Source: CAZYQW01 sp964649825 (lineage in GTDB: Bacteria > Planctomycetota > B15-G4 > JADJEK01). Taken from it: a stretch of 64,000 bases of DNA. Positions 1 through 9,508 of the stretch are shown here, piece after piece (position 1 is the first letter of the stretch; the number at the start of each line of letters is the position of its first letter). The DNA lies in the NCBI GenBank assembly GCA_964649825.1, contig CAZYQW010000032.1, positions 1-64,000 of the forward strand. The letters run 5' to 3'. A program made the translations under genes and the position numbers. The notes under the pieces are model-generated. The model was not told the DNA's origin and made no database searches. It worked only from the letters and a program-made list of their open reading frames with translations.

Positions 1-179
1 GTACCAAGAGGCCAGGGGGGACCCGGGGGAGGGACGACGGGAGGGATGGGGTTCTGGGATGGCGTTTGACATGACGCCCAGCTTCTCTCGCACCGCCCTC
101 GCGGGGAAGACTTCGCGCAAACCGACGCCGGACGCTTACGGTTCTCCGAACGACGGCGGCGACCCCGAGAGGGGCCGCG

Positions 180-1844
180 TCACAGGATCTTCATCGTGAC
201 CCCGTTCGAGGTGGCGAACCCGAGCGGTGCGGCGGGATCGATCGTGACGGCCTGGAAGGCGATCGTCCCCGGCACCACGGTCGCCGGGATCGGGCCGTTG
301 ATCGTGAACGCGCCGCCGAGCGCGATCAGCGGGATCGGGCCGACCGCGCCCACCGCGGGCCCGACCAGGAGCGTGCACCCCGTGCCCAGCGGCGCCGACG
401 CCGGCTGCGCGCCGAACAGGACGAACGCCGTCTTGCCGGCGACCCCGCCGAGCAGCGTCATCGTCACGTCGCCGCCGGCCGTCGCGTGACCCGACAGCGA
501 GAGCTTGGGGATCTTCGCGTTCGAGCCGGGGCAACCGGTTCCGAAGCTCTCGAAGAGGCACGCGGTGCACCCGGAGTAGACGCGCGCCACGCCGGTGTCG
601 ACCATTCCCCCGTCGCCCCCCTGGATGCCGACGAGGAGATCCGCGAGGCCGTCGCCGTTCACGTCCCCGACCGCGTCGACGCGGCCGTGGTGGTCGTACG
701 GCGCGCTGCCGTACGTCCGGAAGACGACCTCGCCGGTCGCGCCCGAGAAGAGCGACACCGAGCCGACGTGGACGGCCACGCCCTGCGCCCAGATCGCGCC
801 GACCGCCACGTCCGGCGTGCCGTCGCCGTCCGCGTCGCCGACGACGGCGGCTCGGTAGCCGAACAGGTCGCCGTGTTGCTCGCCGTACCACGTGTGGAGG
901 AGCGTCCCGTCGGATCCCGCGAACACGCGCGCGCTGCCCGGCTCGACGCCGCCCCCCGGTCCGTCGAAGAGCGCGGTCACCACGACGTCCGGCTTGCCGT
1001 CGCCGTCGACGTCCCCGGCGCCGGAGACCCACGCGCCGGCCTGGTCGCCCGGGTGAACGCCGAGGAACTGCCGCACGAGCGATCCGTCGCGCGTGGAGTA
1101 GAGGTACGCGGCGCCGGCGTCGACGCCGCTCGCGTCGTGGTGCGGCGCGCCCGCGATCAGCTCCGGGTAGCCGTCGCCGTCGACGTCGCCGGCTCGACCG
1201 ACGCTGAGCCCGAGGCGGTCCTGGGGCGCCGCACCGGCGAACCGGAACAGCTCCGCTCCGGTCTTGCCGGAGAAGACCTGCGCGCTCCCCGAGTTGTCGC
1301 CCTGGTCGTTCGTGCTCGGGGCGCCGACGACCACGTCGTCGAACCCGTCCTGATCGGCGTCGCCGATCGCGTCGACCGCGAAGCCGAACTTGTCCGCGGC
1401 GCCCGACGACGTCAGCCCGAGGAGCACCGCGCCGGTGAGTCCCGAGTGCACCCACGCGCTGCCCGAGTCGACTCCGGCGGTCGTGTCGTGGTACGGCGCT
1501 CCGGCGATCACGTCCGCGAAGCCGTCGTTGTCGACGTCGCCGGCACCGGCCACGGCGAGGCCGAAGTACGCGTACGAGCCCGGCCCGTGGAAGAGGTGCA
1601 GGAGCGCGCCGGTGCTGCCGCTGTAGACGCGCACGCTGCCGTTGTCATGCGTCGTGGTGTCGTCGAGCCGCGCTCCGATGACGAGGTCCGGCGTGCCGTC
1701 GCCGTCGACGTCCCCCGCCCCGCCGACGCTTCCGAAGTAGTCGTTCGCGCTGTCGCCGGCGAACTCGAGCAGGATCTCCTGGCCGCGCGCGGAACCGGCC
1801 GTGGAGATCAGCCCGAACAGAAGGATGCGAGTCGCGAGAGTCAT
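180..1844 (-). CDS. Secreted FG-GAP (integrin-alpha-like) beta-propeller protein
   Basis: About 554 residues. The ATG chosen has a GGAG about 8 bases upstream and opens directly into a signal peptide (hydrophobic residues about 5-16, Ala/Gly-rich cleavage region near residue 20). Seven FG-GAP blades follow, each with a calcium-loop motif such as GDVDGDG or GDADQDG and a VxGAP-like strand, enough for a closed seven-bladed propeller. Residues about 433-554 form a domain opening with FGTGCPGS, containing CTLLVG and ending in a TSNG motif; the same domain ends at least seven other secreted proteins in this window. The gene lies 26 bases downstream of a paralogue, so the two are probably co-transcribed tandem duplicates. 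Likely an exported calcium-binding surface or matrix protein; the ligand is unknown. Confidence 0.85.
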   Translation of the reverse strand: MTLATRILLFGLISTAGSARGQEILLEFAGDSANDYFGSVGGAGDVDGDGTPDLVIGARLDDTTTHDNGSVRVYSGSTGALLHLFHGPGSYAYFGLAVAGAGDVDNDGFADVIAGAPYHDTTAGVDSGSAWVHSGLTGAVLLGLTSSGAADKFGFAVDAIGDADQDGFDDVVVGAPSTNDQGDNSGSAQVFSGKTGAELFRFAGAAPQDRLGLSVGRAGDVDGDGYPELIAGAPHHDASGVDAGAAYLYSTRDGSLVRQFLGVHPGDQAGAWVSGAGDVDGDGKPDVVVTALFDGPGGGVEPGSARVFAGSDGTLLHTWYGEQHGDLFGYRAAVVGDADGDGTPDVAVGAIWAQGVAVHVGSVSLFSGATGEVVFRTYGSAPYDHHGRVDAVGDVNGDGLADLLVGIQGGDGGMVDTGVARVYSGCTACLFESFGTGCPGSNAKIPKLSLSGHATAGGDVTMTLLGGVAGKTAFVLFGAQPASAPLGTGCTLLVGPAVGAVGPIPLIALGGAFTINGPIPATVVPGTIAFQAVTIDPAAPLGFATSNGVTMKIL

Positions 1845-1870
1845 GAAGCCGCTCCAATCGGGCGCGTGGA

Positions 1871-3529
1871 TCAAGGGAACGAGATCGCGAGGCCGGTGGT
1901 CGCCGCGAAGCCGGCCGCGGCCGGCGCGTCGATGACGAACGCCTGGACGGTGGCCGTGCCGGCGGGAACGCCGTAGGGAATCGGCACCGCGGCGGCGAAG
2001 CGCCCGGCGCCGTCGAGGGGGAGCGGTCCGGCGAGCCCGACGATCGCCCCGACCAGCAGCGTGCAGCCGCCCGCGAGAGGAACGTTCGCGGCCTGGGCGC
2101 CGATCGCGAGGAACGCGAGAAGCGGGGTCGACGACGCGGCGCCGTTCTCGATCTCGACGGCGATCGTCACCCCGGACGCAAGACAGCCGAGGACCGCGAG
2201 GCTCGGAGCGACGCCGGAGCCGCCGGGGCATGCCGCGCCGTAGGCGGTGACGCTCCCGCACGCGCCCGAGTAGATCCGCGCCGAGCCCGAGTACGCCCCG
2301 TTGACGTCGTCCGTGACCGCTCCCACCACGACGTCGGCGCGCGCGTCGCCGTTGACGTCGCCCGCGAACCGCCCGCGCGTCGCGGACTGCGCGGGATGGT
2401 CCCCCTGGATGAAAAAGAGGGCCGCGTTCGTTCCGCCCGAATAGGCCGCCAGCGCGCCGATGACCTGCCCCCCAAGGGTGGCGCCGGGCAACGTCGCGAG
2501 CAGGTCGCCGATGCCGTCACCATCCAGGTCGCCGCCGCCGTCGATGGTCGAGCCGAGCTTCTCGCTCGGGTGACGCCCGAGGAAGCTCGAGAGCGGGACG
2601 AACGCGAGCCCAGAGAAGATCGTCACGCGGCCGGCGTCCACGCCCGCCGCGTCGTCGCCGAACGCGCCGATCGCGACGTCGCCGTGGCCGTCGCCGTTCA
2701 CGTCGCCCATCGCGCTCGCGCTGATGCCGAGATAGTCGAACGCGTTCGACCCGAAGAACGTGTGCGCCGCCGCGCCGCCCGGTCCGACGTAGACGCGGAC
2801 GCTGCCGGAGTCGGTCCCGCCGTCGTCGTCGAGCACCGCCGTGGCGAGCACGTCGGCGAACCCGTCGGCGTCGACGTCGCCCGCCCCGCTCACCTGGTAG
2901 CCGAGCCGATCGCCCGCCGCGTCGCCGTACGCGGTGAACAGGATGGCGCCGTTCCGTCCCGAGAAGACGCGGACGCCGCCGCAGTTCTGCCCCTGGTCGT
3001 CGTCGCTCGGGATGCCGACGACGAGGTCGTCGAACCCGTCGCCGTCGACGTCGCCCGCGGCGGCGACGGCGGCCCCGAGCCGATCGTCGGCCGCGTCGCC
3101 GTGGAACGTGAAGAGCGCGGCGCCGGTCGCGCCGGAGAAGACGCGCACGCTGCCGGCGTCGTGGCCGTTGTCGTCGTCGCGGTCTGCACCGGCGGCGACG
3201 TCCGGCACGCCGTCTCCGTTCACGTCGAGCCCGCCGGCCACGTTCTCGCCCAACATGTCGTCCGGCGAGTCGCCGGCGAACTTGTAGAGCAGCGCGCCGG
3301 TCCGCCCCGACCGGACGAACACGACTCCGGCCGAGCTTCCGGCGTCGTCGTCGTTCGGCGCGCCGATCACGACGTCGGCGAACCCGTCGCCGTCGACGTC
3401 GCCCGCCCCGTCCCCCACCCCGAACCAGTCCTGGGCGAGCTCGCCGGACCACGCGTGCAGCAAGCCTTGCGCGTGACCCGCGCCGATCAGCGCCAGGCTC
3501 GCGAACGCGGTCAGCGACGCGATGCGCAT
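1871..3529 (-). CDS. Secreted FG-GAP beta-propeller protein, paralogue of the downstream gene
   Basis: About 552 residues. Two in-frame ATGs are possible; the inner one (MRIASL) is preferred because GGAGGA sits five bases before it and it opens with a clean signal peptide ending AGHAQ. Seven FG-GAP blades are visible, with calcium loops such as GDVDGDG, LDVNGDG and GDLDGDG. Most blades contain DD pairs (for example APNDDDAG), giving a strongly acidic propeller. The C-terminus (about 430-552) is the shared domain with YGAACPGGSG at its start and CTLLVG inside. It is transcribed divergently from the cytochrome fusion gene, with about 150 bases between the starts. It is probably the first gene of a two-gene operon. 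Confidence 0.85.
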   Translation of the reverse strand: MRIASLTAFASLALIGAGHAQGLLHAWSGELAQDWFGVGDGAGDVDGDGFADVVIGAPNDDDAGSSAGVVFVRSGRTGALLYKFAGDSPDDMLGENVAGGLDVNGDGVPDVAAGADRDDDNGHDAGSVRVFSGATGAALFTFHGDAADDRLGAAVAAAGDVDGDGFDDLVVGIPSDDDQGQNCGGVRVFSGRNGAILFTAYGDAAGDRLGYQVSGAGDVDADGFADVLATAVLDDDGGTDSGSVRVYVGPGGAAAHTFFGSNAFDYLGISASAMGDVNGDGHGDVAIGAFGDDAAGVDAGRVTIFSGLAFVPLSSFLGRHPSEKLGSTIDGGGDLDGDGIGDLLATLPGATLGGQVIGALAAYSGGTNAALFFIQGDHPAQSATRGRFAGDVNGDARADVVVGAVTDDVNGAYSGSARIYSGACGSVTAYGAACPGGSGVAPSLAVLGCLASGVTIAVEIENGAASSTPLLAFLAIGAQAANVPLAGGCTLLVGAIVGLAGPLPLDGAGRFAAAVPIPYGVPAGTATVQAFVIDAPAAAGFAATTGLAISFP

Positions 3530-3682
3530 CTCGTCCTCCATTCTGTCCGTGCAAGCGGCGGCTCGTCCGACGACCCTGGCCCCGCGCCGGCTGGCGTCGG
3601 AGCACTCCCTGAGGGGACGAATCGACCGGCGGCCGAGACACCAAACTCCAGAAAAAAGTACAGCTCGGGCTACCATGCCGCG

Positions 3683-6600
3683 ATGAACCGGCCCCGCGCG
3701 ACCCCCACCGCCCGTTTCGTCCTCGCCTTCCTCTCCGTCGCGACCTCCCTCGCGGTCTCGGCGCCGGCCGAGGAGGTCGACTTCATCCCGCTCTACAACG
3801 GCCGCGACCTCTCGGGCTGGAGCGGCGACTTCGACCACTGGCGCGTCGAGGACGGGATCCTCGTGGGAGAGGCGACGGCCGAGCGGCCGCTCGAGGAAGG
3901 CAGCTACCTGTTCCACGACGACGAGTTCGACGACTTCGAGCTCCGCCTCGACTACCGCATCCTCGCCGGCAACTCCGGAATCCAGTACCGCAGCCGCGAC
4001 CTCGGCGCCTTCCACGCGGCCGGGTACCAGGCGGATCTGGACGCCGCGTCGGTCGTCACCGGCATCCTCTACGAGACCGGCGGCCGCGAGGTGATGGCGG
4101 TCCGCGGCGAGCACGCCGGCTTCCGCGCCGGCTTCCGCGCCGCCTTCGACGCCGAAGAGGAGCGCGTCCTCCACGAGCGGTTCGGGGATCACGCCGGGCT
4201 CGGGGTCGTGGCGACGCGCGGCGGCTGGAACCGCTATCGCGTCATCGCGCGCGGCGCGCGGCTCGTGCACGAGGTCAACGGACGCACCCTCGTCATCGTC
4301 GACGACCACGCGAAGACCGCGGCGCGGCGCGGCCGATTCGCGCTCCAGCTCCACGAGGGAGCGCCGATGCGGGTCGAGTTCAAGGACGTCCGCGTGCGCC
4401 GCTTCCCGCCCGGCCCGAGCGTCGACCCCGAGTGGATCTGGGTCGCCGCCGACGTGAAGGACGGACAGCGCGGAGTGCTTGCTCGAAGGTTCACGTTGCT
4501 CGCCGCGCCGGCCGCGGCGACGCTGACGATGACGTGCGACGACGTCTTCTCCGCGAGGCTGAACGGCGACGAGGTCGCGACGGGAGACGACTGGACGCGC
4601 GCGGTGACGCGCGACGTGACGGATCTCCTCCGCGCCGGCGAGAACCTCCTCGCCGTCGACGTCGCGAACCACGGCGGGCTGGCGGGATTGATCGGACGGA
4701 TCGACGTGACGGCGGCAGACGGCGACCGGTTCACGATCGCCACCGACGCGACGTGGTCCGACGGCGACGCGCCGGTTCGGACCTACGGCACCGGCGAGCA
4801 CCCCGACCTCGGCTGGGGTCGAAACCCGCTGGCGGCGAGCGCGGACGCATCGACCGCGGCCGGCGCGATCGCGGTCCCCTCCGGTTTCGCGGTCGAGTGC
4901 GTCCGCTCGGCGCACGACGACGACGGCTCGTGGATCTCGCTCGCCTTCGACTCCGCCGGCCGCGCGATCGTCGGCGACGAGGACGGGCGCGTGATCCGCA
5001 TCGATCCGGCGCGGCCGGACGAGCGACCCGAGACCCTCCTCGAGTTCGAAGGCGACGCCCACGGTCTCCTCGAGGCCCACGGCGGCCTCTACGTCAACGT
5101 GATGGCGTACGACCCCGCGCACGGCGGGATCTTCTTCTTCCGCGACGCCGACGGCGACGGCGCCTACGACGAGCGCCGCTCGATCTACGCCCACCACGGC
5201 GGCGGCGAGCACGGCGGTCACGGCCTCGCCCTCGGGCCGGACGGCGCGATCTACGCGGTCCACGGCAACATGACGACGCGGCCGGCCGAGCGCACCGCCG
5301 AGAGCCCGTTTCGCAACGAGGCCGAGGACGACCTCCTGCCGCGCGAGGAGGACCCGAACGGCCACGCGGAGGGGGTTCGCGTGCCGGGCGGCCACGTGCT
5401 GCGGATCGACCCGGCGAGCGGTCGGGTCGACGTGATCGCGGCCGGGATGCGCAACCCGTACGACCTCGCGTTCCACGAGAACGGCGAGCTGTTCACGTTC
5501 GACGCCGACATGGAGTGGGACGTGGGGCTGCCGTGGTACCGGCCGACGCGCGTCGTCCACGTCGTGTCGGGCGCCGAGTATGGTTGGCGATCGGGATCGG
5601 CGAAGTGGCCCGCGCACGTGCCGGACGCGCTGCCCGCGGTCGTCGACGTCGGCCGCGGCTCGCCGACCGGCGTCGCGTTCGGGACCGGCGCGCGCTTCCC
5701 CGCGCGGCTGCGGTCGGCGCTCTTCCTGGGCGACTGGAGCCTCGGCCGAATCCTCGCCGTCCATCTCGAGGAAGCCGGCGCGAGCTTCCGCGGCCGCGTC
5801 GAGGAGTTCGCCACCGGCTCGCCGCTGAACGTGACCGACCTCGCGGTCGGTCCGGACGGTGCGCTCTGGTTCTCGACCGGCGGGCGCGGCACGCAGTCGG
5901 GGCTCTATCGGATCATGTGGAGCGGCCCGTTCGACGACGAGGCGCCGCCCGAGCCCGACGCCGGCGCGGCCGCGGCGCGCGCGCGGCGCCACGCGCTCGA
6001 GGCGTTCCACGTGCACGCGAGCGACGGCGCGGTCGACGCGGCGTGGCCGTTCCTCGGCTCGAACGATCCGTTCCTCCGCTTCGCGGCGCGCGTCGCGATC
6101 GAGCGGCAGATGCCCGGCGGCGAGCACGGCTGGACGACGCGCGCGCTGCTCGAAGAGGACCGCGACGTGCGCGTCGCCGCGCTGCTGGCCGCGGCCCGCG
6201 TCGGTTCGGCCGCGTTCGACGCGATCGCCGGCGTCCTCCTCGAGCCCGCGTTCGGCGACCTCGATCCGCGCCAGCGTCGCGAGGAGGTCCGCGTGCTGAC
6301 GATCGCGTACGCGCGCGGCGGGATCCCGAGCGAGGCGACGCGCGAGGCGCTCCTCGCCCGCCTCGGCGGCTCGTTCCCGACCGGCGACGTCCTCCTCGAC
6401 CGCGAGCTGTTCGCCCTCCTCGTCGCGCTCGACGACCCGGCCGCCAACGCGCGCGGCCTCGAACGGCTCGACGCGATCGACGATCCGATCGGGCGGCTCC
6501 ACTACGCGTTCACGCTCCGCGGCCGGATCGACGCGTTCGGCGCGGACGAACGCGGGCGCTTCGTCGAGCACGTGACGCGGCTCGGCGCGGCGGACGGCGG

Positions 6601-7228
6601 AGTGAGCTTCGACGGGTACGTCGACGACGTTCGCGCCGGCTTGACGGAGGCGGAGCGCGCCCGCACGATCGTGCCGCGCGCGGACCCGCCTCCCCCGATC
6701 AACGGCGTCCGCCCGCGCACCGCGTGGACGGTCGCGTCGCTGCTCCCCCTCCTCGACGCGACGAGCGGTGCGCCCTCGTACGAAGGCGGACGCCAGGCGT
6801 ACGAGCGGACGCTCTGCGCGCGCTGCCATCGCCTCGGCGGCATCGGCGGCGGCGGCATCGCGCCGGACCTGACCGGCTCCGCCCGGCGCTTCTCGCGGCG
6901 GGACCTGCTCGAGGCGATCATCGACCCGTCGAAGGTCGTCTCCGATCAGTACAAGGACGTCGAGCTCACGCGCGCCGACGGCAGCGCGGTGACGGGGCGC
7001 ATCCTCTCCGAGGACGCGCGCGAGATCGTCGTCCGCAAGGACCCGCTCTCCGACGTGCGCGTCACGGTGCGGCGGCGCGACGTCGCGTCACGCGGACCGG
7101 CCGCGGCCTCGCCGATGCCGCCCGGCCTGCTCGACCCCCTCGCGCCGGCCGAGATCCGCGACCTGCTCGAGTTCATCGAAGCCGACGGGGGAGCGGAGGA
7201 CCCGCGCTATCGTCGGGGTCGCGATTGA
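3683..7228 (+). CDS. Secreted DUF1080 + sugar-dehydrogenase-like propeller + HEAT + cytochrome c fusion
   Basis: About 1181 residues with a signal peptide (cleavage near AVSAPA). Order of parts: DUF1080/3-keto-disaccharide hydrolase-like lectin fold (about 31-250, opening IPLYNGRDLSGWSG); a small galactose-binding-like beta domain (about 255-360); a PQQ-dehydrogenase/NHL-like propeller of the type common in Planctomycetes (about 390-760); a HEAT-like alpha region (about 770-1000); and a C-terminal haem domain with CARCH near residue 1044 followed by the APDLTG motif and a distal Met region. In the family these are periplasmic or outer-surface redox proteins tied to carbohydrate breakdown; substrate is not predictable. 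Its last 56 bases overlap the 3' end of the convergent membrane-protein gene. Confidence 0.85.
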   Translation: MNRPRATPTARFVLAFLSVATSLAVSAPAEEVDFIPLYNGRDLSGWSGDFDHWRVEDGILVGEATAERPLEEGSYLFHDDEFDDFELRLDYRILAGNSGIQYRSRDLGAFHAAGYQADLDAASVVTGILYETGGREVMAVRGEHAGFRAGFRAAFDAEEERVLHERFGDHAGLGVVATRGGWNRYRVIARGARLVHEVNGRTLVIVDDHAKTAARRGRFALQLHEGAPMRVEFKDVRVRRFPPGPSVDPEWIWVAADVKDGQRGVLARRFTLLAAPAAATLTMTCDDVFSARLNGDEVATGDDWTRAVTRDVTDLLRAGENLLAVDVANHGGLAGLIGRIDVTAADGDRFTIATDATWSDGDAPVRTYGTGEHPDLGWGRNPLAASADASTAAGAIAVPSGFAVECVRSAHDDDGSWISLAFDSAGRAIVGDEDGRVIRIDPARPDERPETLLEFEGDAHGLLEAHGGLYVNVMAYDPAHGGIFFFRDADGDGAYDERRSIYAHHGGGEHGGHGLALGPDGAIYAVHGNMTTRPAERTAESPFRNEAEDDLLPREEDPNGHAEGVRVPGGHVLRIDPASGRVDVIAAGMRNPYDLAFHENGELFTFDADMEWDVGLPWYRPTRVVHVVSGAEYGWRSGSAKWPAHVPDALPAVVDVGRGSPTGVAFGTGARFPARLRSALFLGDWSLGRILAVHLEEAGASFRGRVEEFATGSPLNVTDLAVGPDGALWFSTGGRGTQSGLYRIMWSGPFDDEAPPEPDAGAAAARARRHALEAFHVHASDGAVDAAWPFLGSNDPFLRFAARVAIERQMPGGEHGWTTRALLEEDRDVRVAALLAAARVGSAAFDAIAGVLLEPAFGDLDPRQRREEVRVLTIAYARGGIPSEATREALLARLGGSFPTGDVLLDRELFALLVALDDPAANARGLERLDAIDDPIGRLHYAFTLRGRIDAFGADERGRFVEHVTRLGAADGGVSFDGYVDDVRAGLTEAERARTIVPRADPPPPINGVRPRTAWTVASLLPLLDATSGAPSYEGGRQAYERTLCARCHRLGGIGGGGIAPDLTGSARRFSRRDLLEAIIDPSKVVSDQYKDVELTRADGSAVTGRILSEDAREIVVRKDPLSDVRVTVRRRDVASRGPAAASPMPPGLLDPLAPAEIRDLLEFIEADGGAEDPRYRRGRD

Positions 7229-8990
7229 CGCGGTAGAGCTCGAATCGATCCGACGGCACCGCGTGCCCCTCGAGCGCCGCCCGCTCGAGGGGGATCCGCA
7301 CGAGCCACGCGGGGCTCTCCCCGCGCGCCAGACGTCGCTCGAACTCGAACTCCGACTCCGCCTGCGCGCGCTCGACCAGGACCCACCGCACGGCGCGGCG
7401 CGTCGCGACCTCGCGGGCGTGCGACTCGTTCCGGAAGAACGTCGTCCCGTCCCGGATCGCGTCGACGTTGCGGTGGTAGGGCGCGGCCAGGATCGAGAAC
7501 GGCGACTCGAACCGCAGCACCGGGCCGAGATCGATCGAGCAGAGCACGAGCGGTGATCGGCGCACGTCGAGCGTCCGCGTCATCCACCGCGCCATCTCCA
7601 CCCGCGCGCGGCGATCGATGGCGCGCGGCCCGCTCTCCGCCGTCCGCCGCCCGGGGACGCCCGTGAGGACCGGCGGCACGACGAGCAGGAGCGCGGTGAC
7701 GGCGAGCGCCACGCGCCGCCGGCCGCGAGGCTCCCTCAGCCATCCGCACGCCGCGCCGGCCACCGGCACGACCAGGAAGAGCTCGGCGAACAGGGCCGAG
7801 CGCCGCTGGAGGAGCGCGAGCGGGAGGAAGACGACGACCCCGGCCGCCATCGTGATCCAGAGCGGATCGGGCCCCCGGCGCGCCGCGCGCACCAGCACGG
7901 GCACGGCGACGGCGGCGAGGGCGACGTCCGCGAGCACGCCGAGGTTCCAGACGCCGTCCTGCACGAGCGGCTGGATCTCGCCGACCGCGTGGTACCAGAT
8001 CGGGCCGAGGAGCGGGTCGACGAGCCGAAACGGCGCGGTCCGAAGGTCGGAGATCGGCAGGACCGCCGCGCCGGCGACGAGCCCGACCCCGGCGAAGAGG
8101 ACGAGCCGAGCCCGAACCCCGCGACCGCGCACGAACCGGGACCCGAGCACGAGCCCGACCGAGATCGCGGCCAGCGCGAGGAGGAACGGGAGGTGCATCC
8201 GCGAGAGACGATCGAACTCCCACGTCGCGTGGCTCACGTGGCCGCGCTCGACGAGGATCTCGAACGACGTCACCCACGCCGCCGCGAGCCCGGCGATGAA
8301 CGCCGGCCAGCGCGTGTCGCGCCGGCCGAGGATCCAGCCCGACCAGAGCGCGACCATCACCACGCCGATGACGAGCAGGAACTCGAAGCTGATCCAGAGC
8401 CCGATCGCCAGGACGGAGCCGAGGATCACCGCCTCGTTGATCGGCTTGCCGTCGCCGCGCGCGATGCGAAGGGTGAACGCGATCGCCGCGCAGGCGCAGA
8501 GGAGCAGCGCGGCGTGGTGGTCGATCCGCGCCGCGAGCCCGTACGAGAGGATCGCCGGCTGCATGACGAAGAGGAACGCGAGGGCGCGGCGTCGCCCCGG
8601 GCTCCACGCCCCGCGAAGTCCCCACGCGAGGACGAGCGCGGCGAGGAGCATCGCCAGCGGATTCGACACGTGCGACCACAGGACGAGCGCGGCCCGCCGG
8701 TCGAGGAACGTGGCGAGCGGCGCCGCTCCGGCGAGGAGGAGCACGTCGACGGGTCGTGTCCAGTGGAGATCGAGCCGGCCGCCGCCCGCGCGACCGAGCC
8801 CGCTCGACGCCCACCCATCGCCCGAGTCCCACCACTCGAGCACCCGCGCCAACCGCGTGTACGGATCCGGACCGATCAGCGTGCCGAACGAATAGCCACG
8901 TTCGAAGAACGGCGGCACGACCGCGAGCAGGGCCGTCCAAACCACGAGGCCGGGCAGGAACCAGCGGGCGCGCTTGGGACGATCCTCCAT
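7173..8990 (-). CDS. Polytopic membrane protein, possible oligosaccharyltransferase/GT-C type
   Basis: About 605 residues. A membrane segment follows the N-terminus immediately (residues about 10-26), then a soluble loop containing GPDPYTRLARV and a WWDSGDGW motif, then about ten further hydrophobic segments to residue about 440 and a soluble C-terminal part. A large first loop carrying acidic DPY/WWDSG residues is reminiscent of STT3/PglB-like GT-C glycosyltransferases, whose first loop holds the metal-binding Asp; this assignment is inference from layout. The start ATG overlaps the remnant of a Doc-like toxin gene upstream. The 3' end runs 56 bases into the opposite-strand cytochrome fusion gene. 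Confidence 0.6.
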   Translation of the reverse strand: MEDRPKRARWFLPGLVVWTALLAVVPPFFERGYSFGTLIGPDPYTRLARVLEWWDSGDGWASSGLGRAGGGRLDLHWTRPVDVLLLAGAAPLATFLDRRAALVLWSHVSNPLAMLLAALVLAWGLRGAWSPGRRRALAFLFVMQPAILSYGLAARIDHHAALLLCACAAIAFTLRIARGDGKPINEAVILGSVLAIGLWISFEFLLVIGVVMVALWSGWILGRRDTRWPAFIAGLAAAWVTSFEILVERGHVSHATWEFDRLSRMHLPFLLALAAISVGLVLGSRFVRGRGVRARLVLFAGVGLVAGAAVLPISDLRTAPFRLVDPLLGPIWYHAVGEIQPLVQDGVWNLGVLADVALAAVAVPVLVRAARRGPDPLWITMAAGVVVFLPLALLQRRSALFAELFLVVPVAGAACGWLREPRGRRRVALAVTALLLVVPPVLTGVPGRRTAESGPRAIDRRARVEMARWMTRTLDVRRSPLVLCSIDLGPVLRFESPFSILAAPYHRNVDAIRDGTTFFRNESHAREVATRRAVRWVLVERAQAESEFEFERRLARGESPAWLVRIPLERAALEGHAVPSDRFELYRVNRDPDDSAGPPLPRRLR

Positions 8991-9246
8991 CGGCGAGAGC
9001 GTACCTCTCGAGCAATCGGCGGCCGAGGGCCTTGCCTTCGATCGCGAGGCGACCCTGCTCGTCGTCGGTGAGGCGGACGCGCTTCTTGCCGCCGTTGATC
9101 TCGAGGAAGACCAGGGCCGCGAAGAGGCCCGCGCGTTTGTTGCCGTCGACGAGCGGATGGTTCTTCACGATGGGGAACAGGCAGGCCGCCGCCATCGCGA
9201 AGCCCATCCGCGGCTGACCGACCACCGAGTCGAGGAGGCCGAGGTC
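8989..9246 (-). pseudogene. Truncated Doc/Fic-family toxin remnant
   Basis: The reading frame encodes DLGLLDSVVGQPR followed by FAMAAACLF and the Fic/Doc active-site motif HPLVDGNKRAG, then FLEING and a short helix region. This matches the central and C-terminal part of Doc toxins (family motif HPFxxGNKRxG). About 35 N-terminal residues are missing. Instead a (GGGAGA)n stretch at 9247-9267 and a stop codon separate it from the antitoxin, which ends only 35 bases away. No stop codon closes the frame before it runs into the next gene's start. Remaining possible starts (GTG near 9225, or ATG) would give a fragment lacking the first helices. Probably inactive. An assembly slip in the short repeat cannot replace a missing 100 bases. 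Confidence 0.7.
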
Positions 9247-9280
9247 GGGAGAGGGAGAGGGAGAAGGACTCGGCTACGAA

Positions 9281-9508
9281 CTACTCGGCGAGGCGCTTGA
9301 ACGTCCTTGCGTAGCGGGTGCGGACCTTCTGCCGCGCGTCCTGGAGCCTCTTGGCGCGCTTCGGATCCCGAACGGGACGGACGAGGAGCACGTCGCCGCG
9401 GACCTCCAGCTCGAGAGGCTGGTCGGGCTCGATCTCGAGGAGGTCCAGGATGGCGCGGTCGAGAAACAGGGCGTAGCCGTTGCCGACCTTGCGGAGGGTC
9501 TTGATCAT
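9281..9508 (-). CDS. AbrB/MazE-fold antitoxin
   Basis: About 75 residues. It opens MIKTLRKVGNGYALFLDR, the swapped-hairpin AbrB DNA-binding pattern (KVGNS-like turn then an I-L-LLEI strand), followed by a basic C-terminal tail (KRAKRLQDARQKVRT) that in this family wraps the partner toxin. The start used has AGG six bases upstream; an earlier ATG at 9526 would add six residues. It is positioned directly before the Doc-like remnant, as expected for a phd/doc-type operon using an AbrB-type antitoxin. With its toxin truncated it is probably an orphan antitoxin or a repressor of its own promoter. Confidence 0.75.
   Translation of the reverse strand: MIKTLRKVGNGYALFLDRAILDLLEIEPDQPLELEVRGDVLLVRPVRDPKRAKRLQDARQKVRTRYARTFKRLAE

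Noticed and set aside
136..1455. Long Arg-rich reading frames antisense or out of frame to the FG-GAP genes
   Set aside because: They overlap genes with clear domains, have extreme Arg content and no recognisable motifs; they are shadows produced by the high GC content.
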